Shown here: in pieces, positions 27,720 to 36,203 of the stretch
Layout: every line of letters begins with the position of its first letter
Position numbering within the stretch: the first letter of the stretch is position 1
Origin: Geobacteraceae bacterium
GTDB lineage: Bacteria; Desulfobacterota; Desulfuromonadia; Geobacterales; Pseudopelobacteraceae
Direction of reading: 5' to 3'
Assembly (NCBI GenBank): GCA_013336525.1
Contig: JAAXTM010000003.1
Coordinates: 248,001 to 312,000, forward strand
DNA: 64,000 nucleotides
Notes under the pieces: model-generated
Databases searched by the model: none
What the model was told of the DNA's origin: nothing
What the model saw: only the letters and a program-made list of their open reading frames with translations
Position numbers and translations under genes: made by a program

Positions 27720-28742
27720 ATGCTTCTTCTCTCCATTGAAACGTCCTGTGATGAAACGGCCGCCGCAGTTGTACGTGACGGCCGTGAAATACTTTCCTCC
27801 GTCATTTCATCTCAGGTTGCCATTCATGCCATGTACGGCGGTGTTGTCCCGGAGATAGCATCCCGAAAACACCTGGAATCAATAACGCCGGTTATCAGTC
27901 ATGCACTCCAGGAGGCTGGAGTCGGTATGGAAGAGATTGAAGGGGTTGCGGTTACCCGTGGGCCCGGTTTGTCCGGGGCTCTTCTGGTCGGTTTCTCGGC
28001 AGCCAAGGCTATAGCTGCCGCTCGAAAAATCCCCTTTGTCGGTGTGCATCATATAGAAGGACATCTGTTCGCGACATTTCTGGAAAAACCGGTGGATTTC
28101 CCTTTCCTGGCGCTTGTTGTGTCCGGCGGTCACACTCATCTGTACCATGTTGAAGATTACGGGCATTATACGACTCTGGGCAGAACTATTGACGATGCTG
28201 CCGGTGAGGCTTACGACAAATGCGCCAAAATTATGGGGATGCCATATCCCGGTGGACATTTGATTGACCGGATGGCTCAGAGTGGTAAATCCGATGCGAT
28301 TCGATTGCCGAGGCCGCTGCTTCGTGACGGCACACTTAACTTCAGCTTCAGTGGTTTAAAGACAGCTGTGCTGCAGCATACCATGAAGAATCCTGTTTCA
28401 ATTCCGGGCCAGGACGCAGATGACCTGTGCGCTTCTTTCCAGGAGGCGGTCTGTCATGTTCTTGCGGCAAAAACCGAGGCGGCTATTCGGCAGACCGGTG
28501 CCGCTCGACTGGTGGTTGCGGGCGGGGTTGCCTGCAACAGTGGTTTGCGCCTTCGTATGGCGGCACTTTGCGAGCAGTTGGGAGTCGAACTCTCAATTCC
28601 GCATCCCTCCCTGTGTGGCGATAATGCGGCTATGTTGGCGGTTCCTGGCGACCATTATCTTTCACATGGTCTTGTGTCGCCACTCTCGATGGATGTCACC
28701 GCTACCTGGGATATGGACAGTATAAAGGAATCATTAAAATGA
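27720..28742 (+). CDS. tsaD: tRNA N6-adenosine threonylcarbamoyltransferase TsaD
   Basis: A 340-residue ASKHA-fold enzyme that transfers threonylcarbamoyl to A37 of ANN-decoding tRNAs. The metal-binding His111 and His115 are in GVHHIEGHLFA. IETSCDETAAAVV (6-18), VSGGHTHLYHV and VVAGGVACNSGLR are typical. Its stop overlaps rsmA by 4 bases. A TsaC-like gene is three genes downstream; tsaB and tsaE are not in the window. Confidence 0.95.
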   Translation: MLLLSIETSCDETAAAVVRDGREILSSVISSQVAIHAMYGGVVPEIASRKHLESITPVISHALQEAGVGMEEIEGVAVTRGPGLSGALLVGFSAAKAIAAARKIPFVGVHHIEGHLFATFLEKPVDFPFLALVVSGGHTHLYHVEDYGHYTTLGRTIDDAAGEAYDKCAKIMGMPYPGGHLIDRMAQSGKSDAIRLPRPLLRDGTLNFSFSGLKTAVLQHTMKNPVSIPGQDADDLCASFQEAVCHVLAAKTEAAIRQTGAARLVVAGGVACNSGLRLRMAALCEQLGVELSIPHPSLCGDNAAMLAVPGDHYLSHGLVSPLSMDVTATWDMDSIKESLK

Positions 28743-29566
28743 GTGCTACCCGCCGCCCTCTGAAGTCACTTGGCCAGAACTTTCTGGTTGACCAGAATAT
28801 CATCGATAAAATTATTCAGACTGCCGATATCCAGCCTGATCAGCCCGTACTTGAAATTGGCCCCGGACGAGGCGCTTTAACAACGCACCTTGCCGAGAGT
28901 GCCGGACGGCTCGTGCTGATTGAATTCGACCATGCGCTGGCAGCCTGGCATCGGGATCAAAATAAAAGCCTTCAGCATGTTACCGTCATTGACGCAGACG
29001 TGTTGAAGGTTGACCTTGATACACTTCTTTCTGAAACTCCTCAAAAATGGAACGTGGTTGCCAACCTTCCCTATAATATTTCGACCGAAGTCCTGTTCCG
29101 TTTATATGGTGTGCATGACCGTCTGGCACGCATGACCCTGATGCTGCAAAAAGAGGTCGGTGACCGTCTGGCCGCCCCGCCGGACTGCTCTGCATACGGA
29201 GTCACCACTGTGCTTCTCGGACTATGGTTTGACATCAGCCGTGCATTTGTTGTACACCCCGGCTCTTTTCATCCCAGCCCCAAAGTCGATTCAGCTGTCC
29301 TCAACTTCATCCCCCGTTCGGAGGCGCGGGCTGATGTTGGTAATGAGGATGTGTTCAGGAGTATCGTGAAAAGCGCCTTTTCCATGCGCCGTAAGACGCT
29401 GATCAACTGCCTAAAATCGGCCGAGTTCGCCAAGCATGTTGATTGTGCGAAGTTGCTGGAGTCATGCGTGATTGATGGACGCAGAAGGGGAGAGACGCTT
29501 TCTCTTGAAGAGTTTGCAGCTCTGTCGCGCCGTGTGACAGAAGTGTTGCCGATTACCGCAGAATGA
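28739..29566 (+). CDS. rsmA: 16S rRNA dimethyladenosine transferase
   Basis: A 275-residue SAM-dependent enzyme that dimethylates A1518 and A1519 in 16S rRNA during small-subunit maturation. It has KSLGQNFLVDQNIIDKI (9-25), LEIGPGRGALTTHLA for SAM and the NLPYNIS catalytic motif. The ATG overlaps the tsaD stop (ATGA), and its own stop overlaps rmuC the same way. Confidence 0.95.
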   Translation: MSATRRPLKSLGQNFLVDQNIIDKIIQTADIQPDQPVLEIGPGRGALTTHLAESAGRLVLIEFDHALAAWHRDQNKSLQHVTVIDADVLKVDLDTLLSETPQKWNVVANLPYNISTEVLFRLYGVHDRLARMTLMLQKEVGDRLAAPPDCSAYGVTTVLLGLWFDISRAFVVHPGSFHPSPKVDSAVLNFIPRSEARADVGNEDVFRSIVKSAFSMRRKTLINCLKSAEFAKHVDCAKLLESCVIDGRRRGETLSLEEFAALSRRVTEVLPITAE

Positions 29567-30942
29567 CGGATATGGTAGGTTATAGTATCATTCTGCTGCT
29601 ATTCGCCTGTCTTGGAATTTTGTGCGCTTTGTTTATGAGAAACAAACGCGGGGAAACAGAAAATATCGACCTGCAGAAAAAAGTAGATGGTATTGAAAAG
29701 CTGCTGGAACGTCATGAACGGACCTTGCGCGAAGAGCTTGTGCGCAGTCGTGAGGAAGCTCATGCCGGATCCCGCCGCATGCGGGAAGAAATGACCGGCG
29801 GCATAACTGTGCTGGGTGATTCATTGTTGAAGAGGATGAGTGACATTGCCGGTCTTCAAAAAAACCAGTTGGAGCTGTTTGCTGGCCAATTGAAGGAGCT
29901 TACTTCGAGCAACGAAGGGCGGCTTGATAAACTGCGGGATGGCGTTGATGCCCGGCTAAAGCTGATTCAGGAAGATAATGCCCGTAAATTGGAGCAGATG
30001 CGGGCCACCGTTGATGAAAAACTGCATGATACTCTTGAAAAGCGTCTGGGCGAATCATTCAAGCTGGTCAGTGAACGCCTCGAGCTTGTGCAGCGCGGTC
30101 TGGGAGAGATGCAGACCCTTGCCAACGGTGTCGGGGATCTGAAAAAGGTCCTGACCAATGTCAAGACTCGCGGTACTTTCGGGGAAATACAGCTGGGTAG
30201 CCTGTTAGAGCAGATCCTGGCTCCAGGGCAGTATGAATCAAATGTTGAAACCAGGCAGGGGAGCGGCCAACGAGTTGAGTTTGCACTGAAACTGCCGGGG
30301 CGCGATGGCACTCCGGACGGCATGGTCTGGCTCCCTCTGGATGCCAAATTCCCTCAGGAAGATTATCTGCGTCTGGTGGAGGCCCAGGAAACTGCAGACG
30401 TTGCAGCAGCGACTGATGCCAGAAAGCAGCTGGACCGCTCTGTGCGTGAGATGGCTAAAACTATCCGTGATAAATATCTTGATCCACCGCATACAACAGA
30501 CTTTGGGGTCATGTTTCTGCCGACTGAGGGGTTGTATGCCGAAGTGCTCCGCTTGCCGGGACTTTTTGATGCATTACAGCGTGATTTCAAAGTCATGGTC
30601 GCCGGTCCTACGACACTGGCCGCGCTGCTTAACAGCCTGCAGATGGGTTTCAGGACGCTTGCTATTGAAAAACGATCTGCAGAAGTCTGGAATCTGCTCG
30701 GGGCGGTTCGTACGGAGTTCTCCAAATTCGGTACGATTCTGGAAAAAACGCGAAAAAAACTGGTGGAAGCGGGAAACCACATCGACCTGGCCGCTACCCG
30801 AACCAGAGTTATTGAACGTAAGCTGCGTGACGTACAGGATATTCCGCATCAGGAATCAGATACAATTCTGGACGATGTTTTGGAGTTTGAAGAACTTTCC
30901 GAGATTACAGATGAGATTCAAGTGCAGGAGGTATTGCCATGA
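29563..30942 (+). CDS. rmuC: RmuC family protein
   Basis: A 459-residue protein with an N-terminal membrane segment (about 5-26, YSIILLLFACLGILCALFM), a long coiled coil (about 35-190) and an RmuC domain (190-440: VKTRGTFGEIQLGSLLEQIL, DAKFPQEDYLRL, FMFLPTEG-like VMFLPTEGLYAEVL). E. coli RmuC limits inversions at short repeats and resembles nuclease-fold proteins. 4-base overlaps at both ends put it in the tsaD operon. Confidence 0.92.
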   Translation: MTDMVGYSIILLLFACLGILCALFMRNKRGETENIDLQKKVDGIEKLLERHERTLREELVRSREEAHAGSRRMREEMTGGITVLGDSLLKRMSDIAGLQKNQLELFAGQLKELTSSNEGRLDKLRDGVDARLKLIQEDNARKLEQMRATVDEKLHDTLEKRLGESFKLVSERLELVQRGLGEMQTLANGVGDLKKVLTNVKTRGTFGEIQLGSLLEQILAPGQYESNVETRQGSGQRVEFALKLPGRDGTPDGMVWLPLDAKFPQEDYLRLVEAQETADVAAATDARKQLDRSVREMAKTIRDKYLDPPHTTDFGVMFLPTEGLYAEVLRLPGLFDALQRDFKVMVAGPTTLAALLNSLQMGFRTLAIEKRSAEVWNLLGAVRTEFSKFGTILEKTRKKLVEAGNHIDLAATRTRVIERKLRDVQDIPHQESDTILDDVLEFEELSEITDEIQVQEVLP

Positions 30943-31550
30943 TTCTTGAAATTAATCCCGACTATCCTCAGCCGCACCAGATTTCGCGGGTTGTCGAAAG
31001 TTTAAAAGATGGCAAGGTCATCGCCTATCCTACCGATACAACGTATGGTATTGGTTGTTCGATCTTTTGTAAAAAAAGTATCGAACGAATCTATCAGATG
31101 AAACAGCGCGATCGTCGCAAGCCGTTTTCGGTTATCTGTTCATCACTGTCCGAGATATCCCATTATGCCAAGGTCAGTAATTCTGCTTTCAAGATCATAA
31201 AACGATATCTGCCCGGACCATATACGTTTGTTTTTGAAGCAACGCGTGAAGTTCCTGATCTGCTATTGACCCGCCAGAAAACGGTTGGTATTCGTATTCC
31301 TGATAACAGGATATGCTGTGATCTTGTAACAGCTCTTGGAAATCCGATTATAACCACCAGTGCCAATATCTCCGGCGAAGAGCCGGAAGGTGATCCACGC
31401 AACATTGCGGAGACCTTTGGTAATCAGCTTGATTTTGTCATTGATGGCGGGATTCTGACTACTGATGTCAGCTCTGTTGTCAGCTTGATAGGTGCTACCC
31501 CGGAGGTGTTACGGGTCGGGCTTGGAGATGTTTCATGGTGCGGGAAGTGA
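30939..31550 (+). CDS. YrdC/YciO-family (L-threonylcarbamoyladenylate synthase-like) protein
   Basis: A 203-residue Sua5/YciO/YrdC domain protein. Overall layout (MILEINPDYPQPHQISRVVE start, length, C-terminal REGVGD-like RVGLGD) resembles E. coli YciO. Unlike that protein it keeps the residues needed to bind substrate in YrdC/TsaC: MKQRDRRKPFSVIC near 54-67 and TTSANISGE near 142-150. It may therefore make threonylcarbamoyl-AMP for TsaD, four overlapping genes upstream. The ATG overlaps the rmuC stop. Whether another tsaC exists in the genome decides between main enzyme and paralogue. Confidence 0.85.
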   Translation: MILEINPDYPQPHQISRVVESLKDGKVIAYPTDTTYGIGCSIFCKKSIERIYQMKQRDRRKPFSVICSSLSEISHYAKVSNSAFKIIKRYLPGPYTFVFEATREVPDLLLTRQKTVGIRIPDNRICCDLVTALGNPIITTSANISGEEPEGDPRNIAETFGNQLDFVIDGGILTTDVSSVVSLIGATPEVLRVGLGDVSWCGK

Positions 31551-31565
31551 GTGTGGGGGGAGAGT

Positions 31566-31931
31566 GTGCGTAAACGTACCGTAAGAAATGGTATGCGACT
31601 TGTCATGGCCGCTTTGATCCTGATTGTTATAGCCAGTTTTTATCACGTACAGATCTCTGATCTGTTTTCATTGACTTCATCTGCAGAGAGCCGGATATAC
31701 CGGCTCGGAATGTTCTGGGCGGCAGCCATTGGTGGCTATGGTGTTGTAGTGACCGCTTTCGGTTTCGCACTGTCACCTCTGAAAAACGATTACCAGATCC
31801 GGCTCAGGCCTCTTTTAATAGGTATTTTTGTTTTGGTATTCATCTTCTTTTATCTGCTCTCCTCCTCTGTTGAGGGTCCGCCTGGAGATGAGCAGCGACG
31901 GTTGCGCCCCGGGGAGACGATTACAATATAA
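31566..31931 (+). CDS. small membrane protein of unknown function
   Basis: About 121 residues with three hydrophobic segments: near 10-27 (LVMAALILIVIASF), 49-69 (MFWAAAIGGYGVVVTAFGF) and 87-105 (LLIGIFVLVFIFFYLL). A charged tail GDEQRRLRPGETITI ends the protein. I recognise no family. A GTG at 31566 follows a G-rich GGGGGGAGA; GTG at 31551 in the same frame is also possible. It lies 15 bases after the YciO-like gene and 34 bases before a YihY gene. Confidence 0.65.
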   Translation: MRKRTVRNGMRLVMAALILIVIASFYHVQISDLFSLTSSAESRIYRLGMFWAAAIGGYGVVVTAFGFALSPLKNDYQIRLRPLLIGIFVLVFIFFYLLSSSVEGPPGDEQRRLRPGETITI

Positions 31932-31965
31932 CAAAGTCGTAATTTGAAGTGAAGTGAGGCACCAC

Positions 31966-33258
31966 ATGCAGAATCATAAAATTCCTGATCTGTTACAAAC
32001 CTCAAACCCTGACGAGTGGCACGGCCTGAAAGGGCGCATCTATTCATTTTTTCAGCTTGTCTACTCAATCGCAATCAACTTTTCAGCCCATCAGGGGCCA
32101 ATGCGAGCTTCTGCTCTCACCTTTACCACGGTCCTCTCGCTTGTTCCATTCCTGGCAATCGCTTTTTCAGTGCTAAAGGGGCTCGGAGCCCAAAATACGC
32201 TTGAGCCACTCCTGCAACAATTCGCCGGCGATTCTGAGGAAACAATATCCCGCCTTGTAGCTTATGTTAACAACACCAACATGAAGTCGGTCGGGGCCAT
32301 TGGTCTTGTAATGCTGATTCTGACAGTACTCTCTTTGATGGGAAGTATTGAGGAGGCATTCAATGCAGTATGGGGAGTGCGTGAGACCCGTTCAATTCAG
32401 AGAAGATTCAGTGATTACTTAAGTGTTGTTATCGTAGGACCAATTCTGCTGCTCGTTGCGACAAGTATGACTTCTACTCTGCAGAGCCAATGGCTGCTGC
32501 AGTGGTTAATCCATAATACCTATCTTGGCGATGTGATCCTGCTGCTATTCCGCTTTTTACCGTATCTCAGCATCTGGATCGCCATGGTTTTTCTTTACAT
32601 TTTTATACCGAATACCCGGGTTCGTTTTGCTTCTGCCGTAACGGGCGGTGTTATTGCCGGCACCGCCTGGCAACTGGCGCAGTGGGGCTACTTTTATTTT
32701 CAGGTAGGGGTTGCCAATTATAACGCTATATATGGGACTCTGGCTGCACTGCCCATTTTTCTTGTCTGGATTTATACGAGCTGGCTGATTGTACTTTTCG
32801 GGCTTGAAATCGTATTTGCCCACCAACATCGTGGACATGGTCCATTCGGAAGCAGCACCTTTGATTTAACTTCTACCGCCCGCGAGCAGTTGGCGTTGGC
32901 ATTGCTGGTGCAGGTCAACCTCCAGTTTCAGAAGGGTGGTGTCCCGCCGTCCGCCCAATTTCTGGCTGATGAACTGAATGTGCCGCTGCTCTTGCTTGAA
33001 ACTGTTTTCGATGATTTGGCCCGACTCGGGTATCTGGTCGAGACCTTGGGGCGCGAGTCAGGCTGGCTACCGGCGCGTGATCCGTCCGAAGTTCAGGTGA
33101 GTGAGGTTATCGGCGCATTACGTGGCATTTCTTCTCTGCAGGCTGCAACAACGGTTCTTCAGCTTGCCGAAAGTGTTGTTCGCCAAGGGTGGGAGGGGAA
33201 CAGGGTTTGTCTCGAAGGGGTTACGGTGCGAGATCTGCTGAAAAGAGCGGTAACGTAA
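31966..33258 (+). CDS. YihY/BrkB-family inner membrane protein
   Basis: A 430-residue protein of the YihY (formerly RNase BN/BrkB) family. It has about six membrane segments in residues 40-290 and the family motif RASALTFTTVLSLVPFLAIAF near 46-66. Also seen are GSIEEAFNAVWGVRETRS and the ANYNAIYGTLAALPIFLVWIY segment. A soluble C-terminal domain of about 140 residues looks like a winged helix (PPSAQFLADELNVPLLLLETV). The ATG at 31966 has GTGAGG upstream. Function of the family is not settled; it is not RNase BN. Confidence 0.87.
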   Translation: MQNHKIPDLLQTSNPDEWHGLKGRIYSFFQLVYSIAINFSAHQGPMRASALTFTTVLSLVPFLAIAFSVLKGLGAQNTLEPLLQQFAGDSEETISRLVAYVNNTNMKSVGAIGLVMLILTVLSLMGSIEEAFNAVWGVRETRSIQRRFSDYLSVVIVGPILLLVATSMTSTLQSQWLLQWLIHNTYLGDVILLLFRFLPYLSIWIAMVFLYIFIPNTRVRFASAVTGGVIAGTAWQLAQWGYFYFQVGVANYNAIYGTLAALPIFLVWIYTSWLIVLFGLEIVFAHQHRGHGPFGSSTFDLTSTAREQLALALLVQVNLQFQKGGVPPSAQFLADELNVPLLLLETVFDDLARLGYLVETLGRESGWLPARDPSEVQVSEVIGALRGISSLQAATTVLQLAESVVRQGWEGNRVCLEGVTVRDLLKRAVT

Positions 33259-33260
33259 TT

Positions 33261-33379
33261 CCAATTCCAGATCAAAGCGCCCTCTTCGTTGGCTCGTCTT
33301 CGGCTCCTTAGCATACTGGTTGTATGCCTTAGTTGCCTCAATCCTCGCCGCCTTGACTGTATCTTTGATTTGAAATTGG
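33261..33379. repeat. 119-bp inverted-repeat element (MITE-like)
   Basis: Ends CCAATTCCAGATCAAAG (33261-33277) and CTTTGATTTGAAATTGG (33363-33379) are inverted repeats with 15 of 17 bases paired. An inner hairpin GCATAC/GTATGC with a 5-base loop sits in the middle. The interior is richer in G and C than the ends. It fills the 157-base gap between the YihY gene and sucA. No transposase gene is present. Confidence 0.78.
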
Positions 33380-33415
33380 TATAAGAACTTATTCTGAGCT
33401 GACGGAGATGTACTC

Positions 33416-36109
33416 ATGAATGGAAGCTTTTTGGCCGCTATGCCGGGGGAATCGCTTGATGCGCTTTACCGCCAGTGGCAGCGATCCGTTGATTCTGTGC
33501 CCGATGAATGGCGGCTTTTTTTCTCCGGTTTCGAACTCGGATTAGATAGTGGATCCGTCAAAGATGGTGAAACTGGTGAACAGGCCGCGCTAAAGCTGCT
33601 GGGCGTCCAATCTCTTATCTATCGCTACCGTTCCATTGGTCACCTCCTGGCATGTACCGATCCACTCTCTCCTTGTCAGCTTTTTCACCCCCTGCTGGAA
33701 CTATCCACCTTCGGACTGGATGAAAATGATCTCGATACGGTCTTTGCCTGCCGTAGTTTTCTGAAACCCCGTGCCTCTTTAAGGGAAATTCTGGAAATCA
33801 TGCGTGAAACCTATTGCCAGGAAACAGGCATTGAGTTCATGCATATTCAGGATCCGGATGAACTACAGTGGCTGATCGACCGTATGGAGCCTTGCAGAAA
33901 TAATCCGGTTTTTTCAATAGCAGAAAAATTGCATATTCTGGAAAAACTCCACCAGGCCGCCCTGTTTGAGTCGTTTTTGCATCGCAGGTTTGTCGGTCAG
34001 AAGCGTTTTTCTCTTGAAGGTGGAGAAATTATGATCCCGGTTCTGGATCGGATCATCAACGGGTGCCAGAACGCCGGAATAACTGATGTTGTGATGGGGA
34101 TGTCGCACCGCGGAAGATTGAACGTGCTGGCACATATCATGCGGAAGCCGTATGAGACTCTTTTCGCAGAGTTTAAAGAGAGTATCTCCCCCGGTTTTAT
34201 GGGCGATGGGGATGTGAAATATCACAAGGGACATTCGAGTGATATTGATCTTGATGGCTATCAGGTACATGTGACAGTTGCCGCAAACCCCAGCCACCTT
34301 GAAGCCGTGAATGCAGTTGTTGAAGGCAAATGTCGCGCCAGACAGGATCGCTATGGTGTTGATGGCGCCGGAAAGGTTCTTCCTGTTCTGATTCATGGCG
34401 ATGCCGCTTTTGCAGGGCAGGGGAGCGTCATGGAAGTTCTTAATATGTCGCAGCTGGAAGGTTATGGCACCGGCGGAACTATTCATGTGGTGCTTAATAA
34501 CCAGATCGGTTTTACGACTCTACCCAGGGACTCCCGCTCTACCTGTTATGCCACGGATATTGCCAAGATGCTCTCCTGTCCGATCTTTCATGTTCAGGGT
34601 GAAGCTCCGGAGTCTGCACTCCATGCCGTCGATCTTGCCATGGAATATCGACGGACATTTCATCGTGATGTTGTCATTGAGCTGATCTGTTACCGTCGCT
34701 ACGGTCATAATGAAGGGGATGAACCGGCGTTCACCCAACCTAGGATGTATCAACAGATTGCCTATCGTCCCCCGGTAAACCAAATCTATGCAACTGTTCT
34801 GGCGGAAGAATCCGGTGTTTCTAAGGAAACTCTTGAGCTGCTTGAACGTGGTGTCAGCGAGGCATTGGAAAATTCTTTCAATAAACCTCCCGTAGTGGTT
34901 CCGGTCGGTTTTGCTGACCAATGGAGCAACATCAGCGCCAAATACAGCTCAGAACCGGTTGAAACCGCTGTTTCAGACGAAAAACTGGTAACGGTTGCCA
35001 GGCGTCTGGCTGTTCTTCCGTCCGATTTCATGCCGCACGCAAAAATTGGTTCTCTGATTCAGAAACGTTTTGAAGCAGTTCTGAAAGGGGTGGGGATTGA
35101 TTGGGGGAATGCCGAAACTCTTGCGTATGCGACGTTGCTGGATCAGGGGTATTCTGTTCGAATATCCGGTCAGGATTCAAGGCGCGGGACTTTTAATCAT
35201 CGTCACTGTGTTGTGATCGACTCTAACGACGAAAGAAATTATACGCCGCTGGAAACAGTTGCCCGCGATGGGGCAGCTTTTCAGGCATGGAACAGCTCGC
35301 TATCCGAATTTGGTGTACTCGGTTTTGAATATGGCTATTCGTTGGAAACACCGGGGTGTCTTACTCTCTGGGAAGCCCAATTCGGTGATTTTGCAAATGG
35401 AGCCCAAGTCGTTATCGACCAGTTTATTGCCAGCGGTGAAACCAAATGGAATCGCGCCAGCGGTCTGGTAATGCTGCTTCCGCACGGATATGAGGGGCAG
35501 GGGGCCGAACACTCCAGCGCCCGTATCGAGCGTTATCTGCAGATGTGCGCGTCAGAAAATATGATCGTGGCCTGTCCGTCTACACCCGCACAGATGTTCC
35601 ACCTGCTCAGGCGACAGATGCTGCAATCGTTTCGAAAACCTCTTGTGGTGTTCACTCCAAAGAGTCTGCTGCGCCATCCTGGCTGCAGTTCAGCCGTTGA
35701 CGAATTCTGTACGGGAACTTTTCAAACTTGTATAGCTGCACCAGGCGATCTTTCTTCCGCCCGGCAGGTTCTTTTCTGTAGCGGCAAAATATATTACGAG
35801 CTGGAAACGGAGCGGATTAGGCTGGAACGGAGCGATACCGTCATTGTCCGGATTGAACAGTTATATCCTCTGGATTTCGATGCCGTAAGGGCTGCCATCG
35901 ATGTGTGCGGGAAAGAGTGCAGACTTTATTGGGTGCAGGAGGAACCGGAAAATATGGGCGCCTGGCATTATATTGAGCGACAATTTAATATGCTATCTGC
36001 TTCTGTCGGGTATATTGGCCGTCCGGCAGATTCATGTCCTGCTGTCGGGTCACATCATATTCATGCAGAACAGCAGGAAAACATATTGCGTAAGGTTTTT
36101 ATTAAATAA
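33416..36109 (+). CDS. sucA: 2-oxoglutarate dehydrogenase E1 component
   Basis: An 897-residue thiamine diphosphate enzyme that decarboxylates 2-oxoglutarate in the TCA cycle. The N-terminal E2-binding-type segment LDALYRQWQRSVDSVPDEW is present near 13-31. The ThDP site runs from GDAAFAGQGSVMEVL to NNQIGF (about residues 329-366), and MGMSHRGRLN precedes it. The C-terminal pyrimidine-binding half has LGFEYGYSLE and HGYEGQGAEHSSARIER. Length is slightly below E. coli SucA. No E2 (sucB) or E3 (lpd) gene follows, which is unusual. The ATG at 33416 has GACGGAG upstream. Confidence 0.95.
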   Translation: MNGSFLAAMPGESLDALYRQWQRSVDSVPDEWRLFFSGFELGLDSGSVKDGETGEQAALKLLGVQSLIYRYRSIGHLLACTDPLSPCQLFHPLLELSTFGLDENDLDTVFACRSFLKPRASLREILEIMRETYCQETGIEFMHIQDPDELQWLIDRMEPCRNNPVFSIAEKLHILEKLHQAALFESFLHRRFVGQKRFSLEGGEIMIPVLDRIINGCQNAGITDVVMGMSHRGRLNVLAHIMRKPYETLFAEFKESISPGFMGDGDVKYHKGHSSDIDLDGYQVHVTVAANPSHLEAVNAVVEGKCRARQDRYGVDGAGKVLPVLIHGDAAFAGQGSVMEVLNMSQLEGYGTGGTIHVVLNNQIGFTTLPRDSRSTCYATDIAKMLSCPIFHVQGEAPESALHAVDLAMEYRRTFHRDVVIELICYRRYGHNEGDEPAFTQPRMYQQIAYRPPVNQIYATVLAEESGVSKETLELLERGVSEALENSFNKPPVVVPVGFADQWSNISAKYSSEPVETAVSDEKLVTVARRLAVLPSDFMPHAKIGSLIQKRFEAVLKGVGIDWGNAETLAYATLLDQGYSVRISGQDSRRGTFNHRHCVVIDSNDERNYTPLETVARDGAAFQAWNSSLSEFGVLGFEYGYSLETPGCLTLWEAQFGDFANGAQVVIDQFIASGETKWNRASGLVMLLPHGYEGQGAEHSSARIERYLQMCASENMIVACPSTPAQMFHLLRRQMLQSFRKPLVVFTPKSLLRHPGCSSAVDEFCTGTFQTCIAAPGDLSSARQVLFCSGKIYYELETERIRLERSDTVIVRIEQLYPLDFDAVRAAIDVCGKECRLYWVQEEPENMGAWHYIERQFNMLSASVGYIGRPADSCPAVGSHHIHAEQQENILRKVFIK

Positions 36110-36203
36110 GGTGCGTATAGGTTACTTGAAAATATACCCTGATACTGTTGACAATATCCGGTAGTCCATGTAGAAAATGAGTATTTAAATTTAGAGGATA
36201 TTC

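Noticed and set aside
33118-33417. Minus-strand open frame of 99 codons over the yihY-sucA gap
   Set aside because: It is produced by the inverted-repeat element and the ends of the neighbouring genes; no ribosome site or conserved domain.
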